A stretch of 64,000 nucleotides of DNA, from assembly GCA_950106755.1 (NCBI GenBank), contig OX467082.1, positions 10,168,001 to 10,232,000 of the forward strand, in the 5' to 3' direction. The translations under genes were made by a program, and so were the position numbers. Origin of the DNA: Climacium dendroides. Lineage: Eukaryota; Streptophyta; Bryopsida; Hypnales; Climaciaceae. Below are positions 58,298 to 64,000 of this stretch, piece by piece (position 1 is the stretch's first letter; each line of letters opens with the position of its first letter). The notes beneath the pieces were generated by a model. That model had not been told where the DNA came from, ran no database searches, and saw only the letters and a list, made by a program, of their open reading frames with translations.

Positions 58298-59407
58298 GTA
58301 CATTCTGACTTTGAAATGTTGTATAAATCATGGCTTGGTTAGTCAAACAACTGTGTTTGCTAGATCTGTAACATTTTGGGGGTATGGTTGTTAGCTGAGA
58401 AGGATTTGTTTATAACTTGTTTATGCGTGGACAGTAGATTTTGTTTTTATCAGCAACTCCCTTTGCATTTAGCAGATGTGTTTAGGTTGATCATGAATCC
58501 ATATCTATGTCTTTAGTCAAGATCTTTTTTTAGAACTTTGTTTTTTTCTTTCTCTAGATAAGTGATTATGCTAGTAGCTAAATATGGAGTTGATTTTTTG
58601 AAGTCACTTTTGATCCATCACCTGCATGTTATTATGGCCTATTAGTTCTTGTCTTCATAGTATCTTTAAGCACGCATGCTCTGCTTCAGGTTGTATGATA
58701 TTCACTGAACAACAAAGTTATTCCTAGAATATTTTTTGAGAGCATCTCTTAAAAGTGTGCTCTTTAGTGAGCTCATATATTGTCTCACATCTTGTAGATT
58801 GCCTTGAGCTTCAGCCTATTGTGAAAATGTGATCATGATTAGGTCAATGGTATCTGAATATTGTTTTGAATGCCTCAATGCCTGCTTATTCTTCCAATTG
58901 CTTCTTGAATCTCAAAACTATTTGTTGTGGTATTTATGACAATGCCACACAAATGATTACCTGAGACATCCATTCCTACAACTCTAAATCATCACTGCAG
59001 CCATGGTTGAAACAGTGACGTCAGAGCACCTTAACTTCAAGTTGAAGACAAATAGAACCCAATGGATGATAATTTTCATTGCCCCAAAGATGATCAATCA
59101 TTATCTAGGGATATTTATATCGACTTAAAAGATGATTTTTATGGATTCAATAGTATGTATCTTGTTCTAGTTTGTACATATCCTTGATTTGAATAATATT
59201 ATCCTTCGGTTGAACATAGTCTTCTTGCATTACAAATTGGTTTTCTAGAAGAGGTTTAAAATCATCTTGGAAGTTAGAACTTTTATCAACTTATGTTTGA
59301 CTTGTTGGTAATTCTCATTCATAAATTTAGACCATTTGAGTAACATTTGATTTTTGAATCAATGATACCTTTCTAAAGCATAACAAATTTACATCACTTG
59401 TTTCAAT
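58298..59407. other. Spacer, about 0.95 kb of it missing from copy 1
   Basis: 58465-59407 has no counterpart between block C and TNL2; copy 1 passes directly from gcaattccctttc to aaattgagg. No gene seen. Confidence 0.5.
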
Positions 59408-59706
59408 GTCCTTGCAAATTGAGGTGATGTAGTGATATTATTTATTTCAACTACTAATGTGAATGACCTTAAAATCTAAAGTCAAAGTAGTTGAAGACAA
59501 AAGTTTAAAGATAATTTTGGATATAAAAACCTAGTCCATTATATGATTGGTGTTATCATTGTCCTTGCAAATTGAGGTGATCTAGTAATATTATTTATTT
59601 CAACTATTAATGTGAATGACCTTATAATCTAAAGTTAAAGTAGTTGAAGACAAAAGATAATTTTAGATATGAAAACCTAGTCCATTATATGATTGGTGTT
59701 ATCATT
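59408..59706. repeat. Tandem duplication (two units, about 153 and 146 bp) upstream of TNL3
   Basis: Both units start gtccttgcaaattgaggtga and end ttggtgttatcatt; the second lost a few bases around aaaagtttaaag. Copy 1 upstream of TNL2 has a single unit. Could change spacing of promoter-distal elements of TNL3. Confidence 0.85.
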
Positions 59707-60669
59707 GCTTTGAAGATATATTAATGACAATTTAAAGAAAAACCTAGAATGAAGTTTAGTGAAGTTTTGATGTAAATGATCTCTAAAATATTATTCCAAA
59801 ATCGATAATAATTCTCAGACAAATTTATCAAAGGTGGAAATAATTTAATAAATAAATTTTAAGTAGGTCACTAGATTGTAAAGGCAAGTATAGCCATTGA
59901 AATTGTTTATTTACCTTGGATATGAATATTAATATAGATTAGTAAATATGATTCTTGTACAATGAAATAGAAATTTTGTAACACTTGTATACAAATAATA
60001 GTGTACAATTTGTGCATGAACTAAATTTAGTGATGCATGCCTAATGTTTTGTTATTGTTGATGTATTTTTTTGTTCAACAATAAATGCTAAAAAGTATGC
60101 ATGACAAGTTGGTCCTAAAACAATTTAGTAGTGCACTTGGTTTCTAGTCATTTTTTGGGACCCAATGTTTTTCTTCACTTTCTTACTTTTACATGGCTTT
60201 GCTTTTATATTTGAATATGAAACTCCATTTATTTCACTTTTTGCTTTGATAAAGTTGTGTGGTGGTGTAGAAGAGACATCATATTATGGAGTGTGTCGTC
60301 TTTAGGATCCAAACTATGAGAGAAGTGGTTCATTATCACTTTTAACTTGAATTGCAATCTTTGTGAATGTGGTACACTTGTATCTTGGAATTCTACAATC
60401 ACATTGTGAAGGCTACCTTTTGCTAAAAAGAAACAAGTTGACATTGTATGTGAGTATTTATACTATTTATAGTTTTCTCTTACTTATGTTATATATTGTG
60501 TTGACATGAATTCCTTTAGAATTTGGCTTTTCAAGGCCACAAGAAGATTGACTTATGTGTGTTGGGTGAATTATACTATTGTATTTTGTTAGAAATGCAA
60601 ACTCCATTATTGTTTCTTATAATCATTGATGTGTATTCTTATTGTGTAGTAGCAAGCATAGCAAGTGAT
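59707..60669 (+). promoter_or_regulatory. Upstream region of TNL3
   Basis: Aligned with the TNL2 upstream region to the ATG. The frame upstream of the ATG is open (VVASIASD before M), as in TNL2. Promoter role inferred from position only. Confidence 0.45.
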
Positions 60670-63600
60670 ATGGAGAGTGATGATATTGGCAATGATACAA
60701 AGCCTACCAAGAGATTGTATACGATGGGAGGTATGTCTTGTTTACACTTGCTCTCACTATTAATATTTCTTTTCTTATTGAAATTTGAAGTACCATCATT
60801 TACATTTTTATAAGGCTTACCTTTGTATGTGATTGCAATCATTATTTGATGAAATTTGAATGTGTTCATTTGTCCATAAGATTGATTATTAGTTGTGGTG
60901 CAGTTGAATTTGGGAACTATGATGTTTTCATAAGTCATAGAGGTCCTGATACCAAGACGGGGTTTGTGGGCTTTTTATACCAAGCCTTGAAAAGAGCTGG
61001 GTTGCATCCCTTTTTGGATTGCGAATCCATTGGTAAAGGCCAAGATGCTTGGAAATGCATTGACCATGCAATCCAAACAACACCTCTAGCCCTCGTCATC
61101 TTTTCGAAGAGTTTTGCAGACTCGGAGTGGTGTTTGAAAGAATTACATGCAATGTTGGACATTCCCTCTATGATGGTATTACCCATCTTTTACAATGTTG
61201 AGCCATGGGAAGTGAGTTTTCCGGAAAAGGGTCAACTAGCAATTGGATTTGAAAAGTTGATGGAGAGGCATGGTATAACTGTCATGGAAGAATGGAGGGC
61301 TGATTTGAAAAGAGCTTCCAAATTGAACGGTTGGGAGCACAAAGTAGGAGACAAAAGGTAAATATGTGGGTCTTCATTATATGTTATGAAGAGTTATTGG
61401 TTGAACTTGATATTGGCATTGTATTTGATGGTAATGAAATTTGTTACATGTTGTTTGTAGGTTGGAAAAAGACTTGGTGTTGGAGGTGGTTGACAAGATT
61501 TTTGAATTGGCAAATAAGCTTGTTCACTTGGTTGTGGGTGACCATATTGTGGGCGTGAATCAAGTTGCTAAAAACCTCATCCAAACGTTGGATGAAAAGA
61601 AAGTGTTGATGTTGGGATTGTGGGGAATGGGTGGAATTGGGAAGTCCACTTTGGCTCGGGAGTTATACAACCAATTGGGGAGAAGATTTGATGTGAGTTG
61701 TTTTGTAGAAGATGTAGACGAGAAGGTGAATCAAGGTGGTGTGACAAGTGTCCAAGATCACATTTTGAAGGCCTTGTGTGAGAATGAGTCTATGCCAATT
61801 TCTTCAGACAAATCAGGAAGGAAGGGTATTCTTGAGGAAAGATTATCAAAGAAACGAATTCTTATGGTTTTGGATGATGTTCGTGATGATGATCAAATGG
61901 TTTATTTGATGTCACACAAAATGTTGAAGGAAGGTAGTATGTGCATTGTCACTTCTCGAGACCGTCGTGTATTTGAGAAGTCAACTTCATTTTACCTTGA
62001 TGATATGGTTCACACTCATGATGTCCAATTATTAAGTCCAGAAGATTCTCGAATTGTCTTTGCATGTCATGCATTTGGAGGTGATAGTGAAGTGCCTCAA
62101 GAATTTGGAGGTCTTGTTGGAGATGTTAGTACAGCATGTGGTGGTGTTCCCTTGGTGTTGAAGGTTATTGGATCTTATTTGAAGGGTGAGAAAGATGTGG
62201 AGATTTGGGATGGCATGTTGAAGAAGTTGAAAGACGGCTCTATAATGAATGAAGAGAAGATATTTAAATGTCTTCACATCAGCTATGATACTCTCAACAA
62301 AGAATGTCAAGAAATGTTTTTGGATATTGCATGTGCATTATTGGGAGAATCTATTGAATTGGCTAAATTTGTTTGGAACTCCCAAGGTTGGTCAGCACCA
62401 TTGGATATCCGGACCCTTGAAGAGAAGGCCTTAATTAGAGTGGATAAGAAAGGTGTGTTTCACATGCATGACCACTTGCGAGACATGGGCCGAGCAATTG
62501 TCAAGCAAGAAAGATCAAATATGGGCAAACACTTATGGGGATTTGAATGCTTGGCATTGTTGAACAAAAATGAGGTATGTTTGGGAACCATTGAACTTGA
62601 GTTTGTTTAATTGTTCTAATAGAGTGAAGATATATATTTTTAGTGTGGCCAATTACAAGAACTTGAATAGCATAAAGGATTAGTGTTCAATTAATTAGAT
62701 TGTTTGAGGATCCCCCAAAAGCTATGTATTGAGCCTTCTAGTTTTAGTAATAAAGGCATGTATATTCTCTTTTAGTTTACATTTACATTGGTTGATCCAA
62801 AAACATGTGTATATTGGAAGTTTTTCAATTTTTTTGACTATTTCAAATTTGTATTTGCAGCCACTACCAAATTCTCTTCAAACTTTGATACTTCCACCAG
62901 GAAGGGCAATTCAAGATGACCTTTCTCTCATGAAAACCTTGCGTATATTGAAATCCATAAATTGCTCCATTTTGATGTCATCACTTCCTATAAATTTGCG
63001 TTGGCTTCATTACATCAACATCACATATGCATGGTTGAAAACATTTCCAAAGATACTTGAAAACAATGAATTGGTGATATTGTTTTGGAAGGATATTTTG
63101 ATGGAAAGTTTGCCGGAATCTTTTGGAATGTTGAACAAGTTGAAAGTGTTGAACCTCGAAAGGTGTTGTAAACTTGAGGAATTACCAAATTCATTTGGAG
63201 ACCTCCAAAATTTAGAGGACTTGGATCTTCGAGGAAGTGGAATCAAATGTCTACCCAAATCTTTTGGATTGTTGAGCAAGTTGAAAGTGTTGGATCTTGG
63301 TGATTGTCGTGAGTTGGAGGAATTACCAGATTCATTCGAAGGCCTCCAAAATTTGGAGAACTTGGGTCTTCAAAGAAGTGGAGTCAAATGTCTACCCAAA
63401 TCTTTTGGATCGTTGAGCAAGTTGAAACTGTTGAAACTTGAAAAGTGTGGTAAGTTAGAGGAGCTACCAGATTCATTCGGAGGCCTTGAAAATTTGGAGG
63501 ACTTGTATCTTCAAAGAAGTGGAGTCAAATGTCTACCCGAATCTTTTGGATCGTTGAACAAGTTGAAACTGTTGAAACTTGAAAGGTGTGGTAAGCTAGA

Positions 63601-64000
63601 GAAGCTACTAGATTCATTTGGAGGCCTCGAAAATTTGGAGAACTTGTATCTTCAAAGAAGTGGAGTCAAATGTCTACCCGAATCTTTTGGATCGTTGAAC
63701 AAGTTGAAACTGTTGAAACTTGAAAGATGTGGTAAGCTAGAGGAGCTACCAAATTCATTGGGAGACCTCCAAAATTTGCAGAACTTGGATATTCAAAGAA
63801 GTGGAGTCAAATGTCTACCCGAATCTTTTGGATCGTTGAACAAGTTGAAACTGTTGAAACTTGAAAGGTGTGGTAAGCTAGAGAAGCTACCAGATTCATT
63901 CGGAGGCCTCGAAAATTTGGAGAACTTGTATCTTCAAAGAAGTGGAGTCAAATGTCTACCCGAATCTTTTGGATCATTGAACAAGTTGAAAGTGTTGAAA
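60670..64000 (+). CDS. TNL3: TIR-NB-ARC-LRR receptor, 3' partial (runs off the window)
   Basis: Exons are 60670-60730, 60904-61357, 61461-62574 and 62861 to beyond 64000. Exon lengths 61, 454 and 1114 are the same as TNL2; introns are 173, 103 and 286 bp. TIR keeps FISHRGPDTK and SFADSEWCLKEL (catalytic Glu). NB-ARC keeps GMGGIGKST, LMVLDDVRD, TSRD, GGVPLVL, FLDIAC and MHD. The LRR exon is open to the last base: 47-aa doublets start at 63110, 63251, 63392, 63533, 63674 and 63815, and a seventh at 63956 is cut by the window edge. Units 3-7 have a signature of their own (LYLQRSGVKC with KLLKLERCGKLE), so this array amplified independently of TNL2. No frameshift seen. Probably functional as far as visible. 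Confidence 0.92.
63110..64000 (+). repeat. 141-bp LRR-doublet array of TNL3 (six whole units and a partial one)
   Basis: Exact 141-bp spacing without indels. Units from 63392 onward are very similar to each other at base level (ctgttgaaacttgaaaggtg; cttcaaagaagtggagtcaa), which indicates recent tandem gain of units. Confidence 0.95.

Overview
This window is plant nuclear DNA. It carries three paralogous TIR-NB-ARC-LRR (TNL) immune-receptor genes on the plus strand with canonical GT-AG introns, set in AT-rich, transposon-rich spacer. TNLs exclude grasses. The LRR style, the roomy spacing and the many decayed repeats suggest a gymnosperm, but that is an inference and I cannot name a species.

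Layout: TNL1 (158-3040, first exon just off the left edge, LRR tail decayed to about 4036); 3' flank (4037-8987); block B (8988-18115); block C (18116-21012, GC-richer, with two phase-compatible coding exons); TNL2 upstream region (21013-22168); TNL2 (22169-28405); the same 3' flank again (28406-33499); block B' (33500-41995); a 12.5-kb extra stretch (41996-54470) holding a dead PIF/Harbinger element and several MITEs; block C' (54980-58297); TNL3 upstream region; and TNL3 (60670 to beyond 64000). The window is therefore a segmental tandem array of TNL + flank + B + C units. Comparing the copies exposes clean insertions and deletions.

The three TNLs share exon structure to the base: 61, 454 and 1114 nt, then one LRR exon. 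They share intron positions, phases and nearly all intron lengths, and every diagnostic motif (TIR with WCLKEL glutamate, P-loop, kinase-2, RNBS-B, GLPL-like, FLDI(A/T)C, MHD). They differ strongly in the LRR exon, which is built of 141-bp (47-aa) units, each an LRR doublet. TNL1 keeps four whole units before a frameshift, TNL3 shows six whole units and continues off the window, and TNL2 has 26 whole units plus a 27th with no indel. TNL2 would be about 1,894 aa with about 53 LRRs, roughly twice a typical LRR count. This recent, in-register LRR amplification inside a TNL cluster is the most striking biology here.

Other supported items are three CACTA-type MITEs with 3-bp target duplications (one a near-perfect 150-bp palindrome, one nested in the Harbinger transposase), a 1.1-kb fold-back element present in B' and absent from B, a 425-bp inverted-terminal element present in B and absent from B', exact 264-bp direct repeats, and dispersed repeat families. 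I saw no rRNA, tRNA or CRISPR.
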